Source: Conyzicola nivalis (GTDB lineage: Bacteria > Actinomycetota > Actinomycetes > Actinomycetales > Microbacteriaceae). From it: a stretch of DNA of 64,000 bases. The DNA is taken from NCBI RefSeq assembly GCF_014639655.1, contig NZ_BMGB01000002.1:124001-188000 (forward strand). The letters are read 5' to 3'. The position numbers and the translations under genes are program-made. Positions 28,222 through 37,554 of the stretch are shown piece after piece. Under the pieces are notes generated by a model, which did not search any database, was not told where the DNA came from, and saw nothing but the letters and a program-made list of their open reading frames with translations. The first letter of the stretch is position 1; the number at the start of each line of letters is the position of its first letter.

Positions 28222-29175
28222 GTGCCACCAGCCGTCACCGTCCCCACGTCCACAGCCTCGCCGAGCGACGGCCTGCCCATGGGCCGCGGCCTGCTCTTCG
28301 GTATCGCCGCCTACGCGCTCTGGGGCGTGCTTCCCCTCTTCTTCCTGCTGCTCCGCCCGGCGACGGCGTTCGAGATCGTCGCCTGGCGCATCGTGCTCTC
28401 CCTCATCTTCTGCGTCTTGCTGCTCACGGTCACCCGCGGCTGGCCGGCGCTCATGGTCATCGTCCGCGACCGCCGCACCACGCTCATCCTCGGCGGGGCC
28501 GGCCTGCTCATCCTGGTCAACTGGCTCGTCTACGTGTACGCGACCCTCAGCGGCCACGTCGTCGAGGCCGCCCTCGGCTACTTCACCAACCCGATCGTGA
28601 CCGTGCTGCTCGGGGTCATCGTCCTGCGCGAACGGCTGCGGCCGCTGCAGTGGGTGGCGATCGGCGTGACCGTGGTCGCCGTGCTCATCCTGGCCCTCAA
28701 CTACGGGCAGTTCCCCTTCATCGCGCTCGCCCTGGCGTTCTCGTTCGGCTTCTACGGCCTCGTGAAGAAGCAGGTCGGCGGGCGGGTGGACGCGGTGAGC
28801 GGGCTCACGATCGAGACCGCTTGGCTCACGATCCCCGCCACCGTGATGCTCGTCGTCCTCGGCGCCAGCGGACTGCTCACGATCGGAACCGAGAGCGTGC
28901 TGCAGACCGTGGCGCTCCTGTTCGCGGGTGTCGTCACCGCCGTGCCGCTGTTGTTCTTCGCGGCCGCGGCTCGCCGTCTGCCGCTCACCTACCTCGGGCT
29001 CACCCAGTACCTCGCGCCCATCCTGCAGTTCCTCATCGGGGTCTTCGTTTTGCAGGAAGCGATGCCGGCCGCGCGCTGGTGGGGTTTCGGTCTCGTCTGG
29101 ATCGCACTGATTATTCTCACGATCGACATGTTTCGTTCCCAGCGCGCAACGCAATCCGCAGTTTCCAAGAGGTAA
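28222..29175 (+). CDS. rarD: EamA/RarD family transporter
   Basis: A 317-residue membrane protein with about ten segments, starting after a short polar N-terminus at MGRGLLFGIAAYALWGVLPL. Motifs AWRIVLSLIFC, YVYATLSGHVVEAALGYFTN and LGLTQYLAPILQFLIGVFVL match the RarD subgroup of EamA (DMT) transporters. The substrate is unknown; the chloramphenicol-related name is historical. GTG 28213 is an alternative start three codons earlier. It lies alone between groES and the ABC binding protein. Confidence 0.88.
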   Translation: MPPAVTVPTSTASPSDGLPMGRGLLFGIAAYALWGVLPLFFLLLRPATAFEIVAWRIVLSLIFCVLLLTVTRGWPALMVIVRDRRTTLILGGAGLLILVNWLVYVYATLSGHVVEAALGYFTNPIVTVLLGVIVLRERLRPLQWVAIGVTVVAVLILALNYGQFPFIALALAFSFGFYGLVKKQVGGRVDAVSGLTIETAWLTIPATVMLVVLGASGLLTIGTESVLQTVALLFAGVVTAVPLLFFAAAARRLPLTYLGLTQYLAPILQFLIGVFVLQEAMPAARWWGFGLVWIALIILTIDMFRSQRATQSAVSKR

Positions 29176-29197
29176 CGGAATATAACGATCGACTCGC

Positions 29198-29213
29198 GTT
29201 ACATGGTTGTAAC
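29198..29213. promoter_or_regulatory. Palindrome upstream of the binding-protein gene
   Basis: GTTACA-TGGT-TGTAAC forms a 6+4+6 inverted repeat about 105 bp before the start codon. It could be a repressor or activator site for the amino acid transport gene. No flanking promoter was clear. Confidence 0.35.
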
Positions 29214-29317
29214 ACCCATGTATTGTGCCGGTGCGGTTCGCCCAATAGCTTTACACCACGCACACAGCACCGCTGTGTCAGCAATCACAATCACACTTCA
29301 CTTCATCAAGGAGCAAC

Positions 29318-30598
29318 ATGGGTGCATTCTCCCGGGCCAACTCGGCCACTCGCTCGAAGACGGTTAAGGCTGCGCTCAGCGGCATTACCCTTCTCGGCGT
29401 GAGCGCGCTGGTTCTCAGCGGCTGTGCCTCGTCGACGGACGCCGATTCCGGTTCCTCCGAAGAACTCGACCTGAAGATCGGCACGATCCTCCCGCAGACC
29501 GGAACCCTCGCGGTTCTCGGCCCGCCCGAGTTCGCCGGTGTCGACCTCGCCGTTCAGGACATCAACGACGCCAAAGCCGGCATCACGATCTCCGTAGAGC
29601 ACAAGGACTCGGGCGACACGACGACCGACCTCGCGACGCAGTCGGCCACCGCCCTTCTCGCGGACGGCGTCAGCGCCATCATCGGTGCGGCATCGTCGGG
29701 CGTCTCGAAGACGTTCATCGACCAGGTCACCCAGGCAGGCGTGGTCCAGATCTCGCCCGCCAACACCTCGCCCGACTTCACGGACTACCCGGACGACGGT
29801 TTCTACTTCCGTACCGCTCCCTCCGACGTTCTGCAGGGCCGCATCCTCGGCAACAAGATCGTCAACGACGGCAAGACCGACGTTGCGATCCTGTACATGA
29901 ACGACGCCTACGGCACCGGTCTGTACGACAACCTGAAGACGAGCCTCGAAGACGGCGGAGCATCGGTTGTGGGCGAAGAGATCTTCGAGCCCGCGTCGAC
30001 CGACTTCACCAGCGCCATCCAGGCTCTGCTGGCCACGAACCCCGACGCGCTCGTCGTGATCTCGTTCGACGAGATCAAGACGATCGCCGAGCAGCTCGCC
30101 GGCCAGGGCTTCGACTTCACGAAGCTCTACGGCGTTGACGGCAACTACGGAGTCATCGGAGAGGCCGACACCAACGTCGACATCGCCGGCGCGCAGTTCA
30201 CCAACCCCGGTGTGCTCGCCCCCGAGGACTTCCAGGCCCGCCTCCAGGAAATGGTCGCCGAGCAGGGTGGCGACGAACTGACCGTCTTCAGCTACGCGGC
30301 CGAGTCCTACGACGCCACGACGCTCACCGCTCTCGCGGCTCTCCAGGGCGGCTCCACCGACCCGGCGACCATCAAGGACAACCTCCAGCAGGTTTCCGCC
30401 GAGGGCACCGAGTGCGAGACGTTCGCGGACTGCGCCAAGCTGATCGCCGACGGCGAGGACATCGACTACAACGGTGTCTCCGGCCCCATCGAGTGGGACG
30501 AGAACGGCGACGAGACCGAGGCCTTCGTCTCGATCTTCGCCTACTCGGCCGGTAACGCTGCCGAGGGCATCGACCAGGTTTCTGGTTCGCTCAAGTAG
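29318..30598 (+). CDS. Branched-chain amino acid ABC transporter, substrate-binding lipoprotein
   Basis: A 426-residue exported lipoprotein with a signal peptide ending in ALVLSGC (Cys36 would be lipidated). The mature part has the type I periplasmic-binding fold of the LivJ/LivK group (KIGTILPQTGTLAVLGPPEF; IIGAASSGVSKTFIDQV; FYFRTAPSDVLQGRILGNK). It probably binds leucine-type or related amino acids for the livHMGF permease encoded convergently just downstream. The ATG follows AAGGAGCAAC. A strong terminator follows the stop. Confidence 0.92.
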   Translation: MGAFSRANSATRSKTVKAALSGITLLGVSALVLSGCASSTDADSGSSEELDLKIGTILPQTGTLAVLGPPEFAGVDLAVQDINDAKAGITISVEHKDSGDTTTDLATQSATALLADGVSAIIGAASSGVSKTFIDQVTQAGVVQISPANTSPDFTDYPDDGFYFRTAPSDVLQGRILGNKIVNDGKTDVAILYMNDAYGTGLYDNLKTSLEDGGASVVGEEIFEPASTDFTSAIQALLATNPDALVVISFDEIKTIAEQLAGQGFDFTKLYGVDGNYGVIGEADTNVDIAGAQFTNPGVLAPEDFQARLQEMVAEQGGDELTVFSYAAESYDATTLTALAALQGGSTDPATIKDNLQQVSAEGTECETFADCAKLIADGEDIDYNGVSGPIEWDENGDETEAFVSIFAYSAGNAAEGIDQVSGSLK

Positions 30599-30612
30599 TC
30601 ACGAATAACACG

Positions 30613-30640
30613 AAGGGCCCGGTCGCGAGACCGGGCCCTT
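30613..30640. terminator. Bidirectional terminator after the binding-protein gene
   Basis: A perfect 12 bp stem AAGGGCCCGGTC/GACCGGGCCCTT with GCGA loop. It sits between two convergent genes; the plus side ends in CTTTCG and the minus side in CTTCG. Confidence 0.8.
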
Positions 30641-30656
30641 TCGCGTGCGTGGAGCG

Positions 30657-31517
30657 TCACCAGCCGCAGTACGTCCCGACGTAGGCGTAGAGCTGCTCCC
30701 GCACCGCGTCGGTCACCCCGACGTACACGGTGCCGGCCTCACCGTCGTCGAGGGTGACGTCGAGCGGGAAGTACGTGCCGCGTTTGTCTTCCGCCACGAT
30801 GTGCGGGTTGCAGTTGCTCGGGACGATGGCGAGCGACGTGGTCAGGGTCCCGGATGCGGCCGAGGCCGCCCAGCCGAGGTCCCACCCGGTGGAGCGGTCG
30901 GCGGGGCCGAGCAGCGTCGTGCGCGCAGCCGTGGCGACGTGCGCGACGCCCTGGGTGCCCGTGGGGCGCGCCGTGAGGTCGAGCAGCGCCACGAGTTCGC
31001 CCGCGCGCTGTTCGGTGCGCAGAGCGTCACCGGCGGTGATCTCGGCGATCTGCGACGTGTGCTCGGCGATGCAGTCTTGGGCCGTGACCTTCGCCACGGT
31101 ATCGAACTGGTCGGCGGGTTCTGCCGACCCGCTGCCGGCCGTGCCATCCGCGGTCTCGAATTCGATCCCGACCACGGGCGCTCTCACCGCCCCGGGCGGA
31201 TCGCACACCGGCGTGCCGAGCATGACCCGCAGGTCGCGGGTGGCGCCGGCCGGAACCTCGGTGCGGCGCGTCCACGCGGAGGTGCCGTCGAACAGCGGCG
31301 AGTCGAACGACGCCCGTGTCACGAAGATCGGCTCGGGCGACTCGTTGCTGACCGATACCTCGAGCGCACGCGGGGCGTAGTCGAGCCGGTACTGCTTGAC
31401 GCTCACCGTCACGCCCTCGGGCAGGGAGGTGAGCGGGGGAGCCGCGCAAGCAGAAAGGCCTGCCGTGGCACCGATGACGATGCCCAGGCAGGCCCTGCTG
31501 ATGACGCGGCTGTTCGT
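30657..31517 (-). CDS. Liv-linked lipoprotein with non-canonical start
   Basis: From ACG at 31517 the frame gives 286 residues with a clear lipoprotein signal peptide (NSRVISRACLGIVIGATAGL then SAC, Cys24). The mature part has no domain I recognise; it has several Cys (CDPPG, DCIAEH, NCNPH, YCGW). No ATG, GTG or TTG exists in frame before codon 39 (counting ACG as 1), past the signal peptide. GGAG lies 5 nt before the ACG, so ACG initiation, a recent ATG-to-ACG change, or a sequence error are the options. It follows livF with almost no gap, so it may be an accessory part of the transporter. Confidence 0.65.
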   Translation of the reverse strand, partial: TNSRVISRACLGIVIGATAGLSACAAPPLTSLPEGVTVSVKQYRLDYAPRALEVSVSNESPEPIFVTRASFDSPLFDGTSAWTRRTEVPAGATRDLRVMLGTPVCDPPGAVRAPVVGIEFETADGTAGSGSAEPADQFDTVAKVTAQDCIAEHTSQIAEITAGDALRTEQRAGELVALLDLTARPTGTQGVAHVATAARTTLLGPADRSTGWDLGWAASAASGTLTTSLAIVPSNCNPHIVAEDKRGTYFPLDVTLDDGEAGTVYVGVTDAVREQLYAYVGTYCGW

Positions 31518-31519
31518 GG

Positions 31520-32332
31520 CTACTCCGCGACCGGCCCCGGCAGCGTGGGAGCGCTCGTGGGCTGGACACCGGCAGACTGCGCCTTCGCGTCGGCGGTGGC
31601 CTTCTCCTGACCGGCGGCGAGGGTGCCGAGGTAGAGCTCGATCACCTTCGGGTCGTTCATGAGTTCGCGGCCGGAGCCCGAGTACGCGTCGCGGCCCTGG
31701 TCGAGCACGTAGCCGCGGTCGCAGATCTGCAGCGCGCGCCGGGCGTTCTGCTCGACGATCAGCACCGAGACGCCGGCCTTGTTGATGATCGAGATGTTGA
31801 TGAACGTCTCGTCCTGGCGTACGGGCGACAGGCCCGCGCTCGGCTCGTCGAGCAGCAGGACGCTGGGGTCCATCATGAGGGCCCGCGACATGGCGACCAT
31901 TTGGCGCTCGCCACCCGAGAGGGCACCGGCACGCTGCTTGAGGCGCTTGCCGAGCTCGGGGAACAGGTCGGTGACGAAGCCGAGGCGCTCCTTGAACATC
32001 TTCGGCTTCTGGTACGAGCCCATCTCGAGGTTCTCCTCGATGGTGAGGCTCGGGAAGACGTTGTTGTTCTGCGGAACCATGCCGACGCCGCGGGACACGA
32101 GCTTGTCGGCCTTGAGGCCGGTGATGTCGCCGCCGTTCAGGTCGATGTTGCCGCTGCGGATGTTGACCTGGCCGAAGATCGCCTTGAGCAGCGTCGACTT
32201 GCCGGCACCGTTCGGGCCGATGATGCCCACGAGCTCGCCCTTGTCGACGTGGATGCTGCACCCGTTGAGGATGTCCACCCCTGGGATGTAGCCGGCGACG
32301 AGGTCGGTCGTGCGAAGAACTGTCTCGGTCAC
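31520..32332 (-). CDS. livF: Branched-chain amino acid ABC transporter ATP-binding protein LivF
   Basis: A 270-residue ATPase with Walker A GPNGAGKSTLLK, signature LSGGERQMVAMSRAL, Walker B VLLLDEPSAGLSP and H-loop region LIVEQNARRAL. The GVDILNGCSIHVDKGELVGI start is typical of LivF. GTG 32332 overlaps the livG stop by 4 bp. The C-terminal 30 residues are an Ala/Pro-rich tail. It pairs with LivG to power the LivH-LivM permease. Confidence 0.93.
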   Translation of the reverse strand: MTETVLRTTDLVAGYIPGVDILNGCSIHVDKGELVGIIGPNGAGKSTLLKAIFGQVNIRSGNIDLNGGDITGLKADKLVSRGVGMVPQNNNVFPSLTIEENLEMGSYQKPKMFKERLGFVTDLFPELGKRLKQRAGALSGGERQMVAMSRALMMDPSVLLLDEPSAGLSPVRQDETFINISIINKAGVSVLIVEQNARRALQICDRGYVLDQGRDAYSGSGRELMNDPKVIELYLGTLAAGQEKATADAKAQSAGVQPTSAPTLPGPVAE

Positions 32333-33285
32333 TGTGCTGCCTTCTTCGTCGTCGGCTGCGCGATCGCAGCCTCTTCCTCGATCTCGTGCCGCACGAGCTC
32401 GGAGTCCATCGTCTCGGCGATCTCCTGCTGGCCCGTGAGCGTGCCGAGGTCGACGTCGTGGTGGGCTCCTAGGTAGGCGTCGATCACGGCGGGGTCGCTC
32501 ATCACGGTGGAGGGCGGGCCCTCGGCGACGATGCGGCCCTCGGCCATCACGACCACCCAGTCGGCGATCTCGTTGACCATGTGCATGTCGTGCTCGACGA
32601 ACAGCACGGTCATACCCTGGGTCTTCAGGTCGAGGATGTGGTGCAGCAGCGACTGAGTGAGGGCCGGGTTGACGCCGGCCATCGGCTCGTCGAGCATCAC
32701 GAGCTCGGGCTCGCTCATCAGGGCGCGCGCCATCTCGAGCAGCTTGCGCTGGCCGCCGGAGAGCGACGACGCGTAGTCGTCGGCCTTCGTGTCGAGCTTG
32801 AAGCGCGCGAGCAGGTCCATCGCCTTGACGGTGATCTCGTCTTCGCGCGATCGCCACAGCGGGCGGAAGATCGCGGTGAAGATGTTCTCGCCGCTCTGGC
32901 GTCCGGCACCGAGACGCATGTTCTCGAGCACCGTCATGCCGCCGAGGGCCTTCGTGAGCTGGAACGTGCGGATCATGCCGAGGCGGGCCACGCGGAACGC
33001 GGGCATCCCGGCGAGGTTCTTTCCGCCGAAGTTCCACGTGCCCGTGTTGGGCTTGTCGAAACCGGTGAGCAGGTTGAAGAACGTCGTCTTGCCGGCTCCG
33101 TTGGGGCCGATCAGCGCCGTGATCGATCCGCGCGGGATCTCGAGGTGTTCGACGTCGACCGCGGTGAGTCCGCCGAACTGGCGGCTCACCTTGTCGGCGA
33201 CGACGATGGGGTCTTTTTTCGCGACTCCGGGAACGATGTTGTTGACATCGGTAACCAGGTCTGCGACGGGAGTCTTATCAGACAC
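32329..33285 (-). CDS. livG: Branched-chain amino acid ABC transporter ATP-binding protein LivG
   Basis: A 318-residue ATPase with Walker A GPNGAGKTTFFNLLTGF, signature LSGGQRKLLEMARAL and Walker B LVMLDEPMAGVNP. The insertion after Walker A and the LFVEHDMHMVNEIADWVVVM region mark it as LivG. It carries extensions at both ends, longer than the usual 255 residues. It overlaps livM by 8 bp and livF by 4 bp. Confidence 0.93.
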   Translation of the reverse strand: MSDKTPVADLVTDVNNIVPGVAKKDPIVVADKVSRQFGGLTAVDVEHLEIPRGSITALIGPNGAGKTTFFNLLTGFDKPNTGTWNFGGKNLAGMPAFRVARLGMIRTFQLTKALGGMTVLENMRLGAGRQSGENIFTAIFRPLWRSREDEITVKAMDLLARFKLDTKADDYASSLSGGQRKLLEMARALMSEPELVMLDEPMAGVNPALTQSLLHHILDLKTQGMTVLFVEHDMHMVNEIADWVVVMAEGRIVAEGPPSTVMSDPAVIDAYLGAHHDVDLGTLTGQQEIAETMDSELVRHEIEEEAAIAQPTTKKAAQ

Positions 33286-34252
33286 TGAAGAACGCCTCCT
33301 TCTTCTTGCCGAAGATTCCTTGTGGCCGGAATATGACGAGCAGCATCAGGGTGATGCCGATGATGATGAAGCGGATCGGACCCTGCTGGATGCTCGTGAT
33401 CGGAAGCAGGTCGTTCGAGACGAGCAGCGACAGGATGCCGTCCGACAGCGACAGGGTGACCCAGAAGATGATCGAGCCGGCGATCGGTCCGAAGACGGTC
33501 GCGGCGCCGCCCAGCAGCAGGATCGTGTAGAGGAAGAACGTGAGCTGCGTGCCGTAGTTGTCGGGTTGCAGCGACCGCGGCAGGATGAAGAGCGCACCCG
33601 CCACACCGCCCAGGATTCCTCCGAGGATGAGGGCCTGCATCTTGTAGGCGAACACGTTCTTGCCCAGGCTGCGCACGGCATCCTGGTCTTCGCGGATGCC
33701 CTTGATGATGCGTCCCCACGGGCTTCGCACGAGCAGGTAGACGAGCAGGCAAGCCAGGCCGACGAGGCCCCAGCCGACGATGCGCACCCACCACTGGTCG
33801 GCGGAGTAGGTGAGCACCCCGAACCCGAAGCGGCCCTCGGGCAGCGGGTTGAGTTCGTTGAACGTGCGCGCCGCACCGTTGATGCCCTCCGAGCCGCCGG
33901 TGACGCTGGAGAACTCCGGCGTCTTGACCGAGAGCCTGATGATCTCGGCCGCGGCGATCGTCACGATGCTCAGATAGTCGGCGCGCAGACGCAGCGTCGG
34001 AATGCCGAGGATGAGGGCGAAGATCGTCGAGGCGATGATCGTGGCGAGGAACGAACCCCACAGCGGCCATTCGAACTTGACCGCGGTGATGGCGAAGGCG
34101 TATCCGCCAACCGCCATGAAGCCGGCTTGGCCGAAGTTCAGCAGGCCCGTGAAGCCGAAGTGCACGGCGAGGCCGAGCGCGGCGAGAGCGTACGCCGCGG
34201 TGGTCGGAGAGAACAGCTCTCCGAAAGCGAGGGGGATGAAGTTGAATTCCAT
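33278..34252 (-). CDS. livM: Branched-chain amino acid ABC transporter permease LivM
   Basis: A 324-residue permease with about nine membrane segments and motifs LAVHFGFTGLLNFGQAGFMA and IKGIREDQDAVRSLGKNVF, the latter being the EAA-like loop that contacts the ATPases. It ends in IIIGITLMLLVIFRPQGIFG, as LivM proteins do. It follows livH by 9 bp and overlaps livG. Confidence 0.93.
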   Translation of the reverse strand: MEFNFIPLAFGELFSPTTAAYALAALGLAVHFGFTGLLNFGQAGFMAVGGYAFAITAVKFEWPLWGSFLATIIASTIFALILGIPTLRLRADYLSIVTIAAAEIIRLSVKTPEFSSVTGGSEGINGAARTFNELNPLPEGRFGFGVLTYSADQWWVRIVGWGLVGLACLLVYLLVRSPWGRIIKGIREDQDAVRSLGKNVFAYKMQALILGGILGGVAGALFILPRSLQPDNYGTQLTFFLYTILLLGGAATVFGPIAGSIIFWVTLSLSDGILSLLVSNDLLPITSIQQGPIRFIIIGITLMLLVIFRPQGIFGKKKEAFFSV

Positions 34253-34261
34253 GTGCTTTCC

Positions 34262-35614
34262 CTAGCCGATTCTCTCGCGGCGACCCAGGATGCCCTGAGG
34301 TCTGAAGAGCAGGATGATGATCATCACGACGAGCGCCGCGACGTACTTCAGGTTCTCGGGCAGCCAAAGCGTCGACACGTTGATGAACACGCCGATGACG
34401 AGCGAGCCGACGAGAGCGCCGAACGCGGTGCCGAGGCCGCCGAGGGTGACCGCGGCGAAGACGAGCAGCAGGATCGAGGCTCCCGTGTCCCAGCGCAGCG
34501 ACTGGTAGTAGCCGATGAAGACGCCGGAGAGGGCCGCGAGGGCCGCGCCGCCGATCCAGACGGTGCGGATGACGCCTTCGACGTCGATACCGGATGCTGC
34601 CGCGAGCGATCGGTTATCGGCAACCGCGCGGGTGGCCTTTCCGATCTTCGTGCGGACCAGGATGAACGCGACGGCGAGCAACAGCACGATCGCGACCACT
34701 GCCCCCGCGACATCCGTGAACCGCAGGCTCACCGATCCGATGGTGAGGAAGGGCTTCGGGTCGCTCGGCAGCGAGAGGCGGTCGGCGCCCCAGAAGAACG
34801 CGAACACGTAGCGCAGCACCAGCGACAGGCCGATCGTGACGATCATGAGCGGGATGAGCCCGAGGCCGCGCTTGCGCAGCGGCTTCCACAGTCCCTTGTT
34901 CTGCACGTAGCCGAACACACCACCGAGGATCACCGCGGCGACGATGGCGATGGGCGCCGGCCAGCCGAAGATGCCGCTGAACGTGTAGGCCATCAGCGCG
35001 CCGAAGGTCACCAGCTCGCCGTGGGCGAAGTTGTTGAGGCCGGTGGTGCCGTAGATCAGCGAGAGGCCGATCGCGGCGAGGGCCAGCAGCAGGCCGAAGA
35101 TGAGACCGGTGACGACCTTGGGCCAGAACAGGGTCCAGAACCCGGGACCGGCGGACTGACCGTTGCCCGCGTCGGGTGCCGGTGCGGCGCCCATCTCGGG
35201 GTTCTCGGGCGACACGAGGAAGATGCCGGGAGCGCCCTGTTGGCCCGACGACACCGTGATGTCGCGCGGGTTCTTGTTCGGGAACCCCGCCTCGGGGGGA
35301 AGGGTCGACTCGTCGATTGTGATCGTGTAGTCGCCGGGCTCTTCGAGGCCGATGATGACCTTGCCGTCTTCGCCGGTCACGACGTCTTCGTCGACGCCCT
35401 CGCCCGACACGTTCACGCCGACGTTCGGCATGTTCGACTTGTCGGAGTCGAGGCGGATCCAGACCTGAATGGTCTGGTCGGCGTCTTCGGGAGCTATGAC
35501 ATCGGTCGTGGACGCGTGAGCGGCCACCGGCATCATGGCCAGAAGAGTCACCGCCAGTCCGAATGCTCCAAGCGCGAGTTTTCGGGCTCGGCTTTTCTGC
35601 GCGGGCTCTGCCAC
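34262..35614 (-). CDS. livH: LivH permease fused to an exported N-terminal domain
   Basis: The protein is 450 residues. GTG 35614 is chosen because GGAGG lies 8 nt upstream; the frame is open to 35665. Residues about 1-35 form a signal peptide (LALGAFGLAVTLLAMMPVAA), residues about 36-140 an extracytoplasmic beta-rich domain (NVSGEGVDEDVVTGEDGKVI; GLEEPGDYTITIDESTLPP) like a carboxypeptidase-regulatory or Ig-like fold, and residues about 155-450 a normal LivH permease (IGLSLIYGTTGLNNFAHGEL). Ordinary LivH proteins of about 290-300 residues lack the first two parts. It heads livHMGF. Confidence 0.9.
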   Translation of the reverse strand: MAEPAQKSRARKLALGAFGLAVTLLAMMPVAAHASTTDVIAPEDADQTIQVWIRLDSDKSNMPNVGVNVSGEGVDEDVVTGEDGKVIIGLEEPGDYTITIDESTLPPEAGFPNKNPRDITVSSGQQGAPGIFLVSPENPEMGAAPAPDAGNGQSAGPGFWTLFWPKVVTGLIFGLLLALAAIGLSLIYGTTGLNNFAHGELVTFGALMAYTFSGIFGWPAPIAIVAAVILGGVFGYVQNKGLWKPLRKRGLGLIPLMIVTIGLSLVLRYVFAFFWGADRLSLPSDPKPFLTIGSVSLRFTDVAGAVVAIVLLLAVAFILVRTKIGKATRAVADNRSLAAASGIDVEGVIRTVWIGGAALAALSGVFIGYYQSLRWDTGASILLLVFAAVTLGGLGTAFGALVGSLVIGVFINVSTLWLPENLKYVAALVVMIIILLFRPQGILGRRERIG

Positions 35615-35684
35615 GGAATGAACCTCCAGGAGTCGGGCACTTCTTGCTGTGTGTGTGTCGAACAACGCCTGTCAGGCGACAACC

Positions 35685-35699
35685 CCAAAGTACCTTTGG
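35685..35699. promoter_or_regulatory. Palindrome upstream of livH
   Basis: CCAAAG-TAC-CTTTGG is a perfect 6+3+6 repeat about 70 bp from the livH start. A second small palindrome GCCTG-T-CAGGC lies at 35667-35677. These are candidate operators for the livHMGF operon; guaB on the other side is also possible. Confidence 0.35.
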
Positions 35700-35735
35700 T
35701 TTGTGTCGGTCGTGTTTCGACGCTGAAACGCGTAG

Positions 35736-37346
<1,611 letters not shown>

Positions 37347-37363
37347 CCGCTCTCACCACCCCC

Positions 37364-37431
37364 GGTTCGCCGCCCCTTTTCACACCCGCGCCCGAATGGT
37401 CGTCGGCGCCCGTGAAAAAACGCGGCGAACC
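37364..37431. repeat. Family D palindromic element
   Basis: A 68 bp element with 20 bp near-perfect inverted ends (GGTTCGCCGCCCCTTTTCAC against GGTTCGCCGCGTTTTTTCAC, 17 of 20 matching). It lies between guaB and guaB3. Its architecture is like that of families A, B and C, with different sequence. Confidence 0.75.
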
Positions 37432-37542
37432 CTGAGGGCGCGCTGTCGTTTGGACCGAGCGCGTCCGTGCGCACGGCCGCGCCCGTGCCGAACGGGCGCA
37501 GCGCGAACCCGGGGTGCCAACCAGCGGGCCCGCGCACGCCGG

Positions 37543-37548
37543 TAAGCT
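37543..37548 (+). promoter_or_regulatory. -10 box of leaderless guaB3
   Basis: TAAGCT ends 6 nt before the GTG of guaB3. Confidence 0.55.
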
Positions 37549-37554
37549 TGCCGG

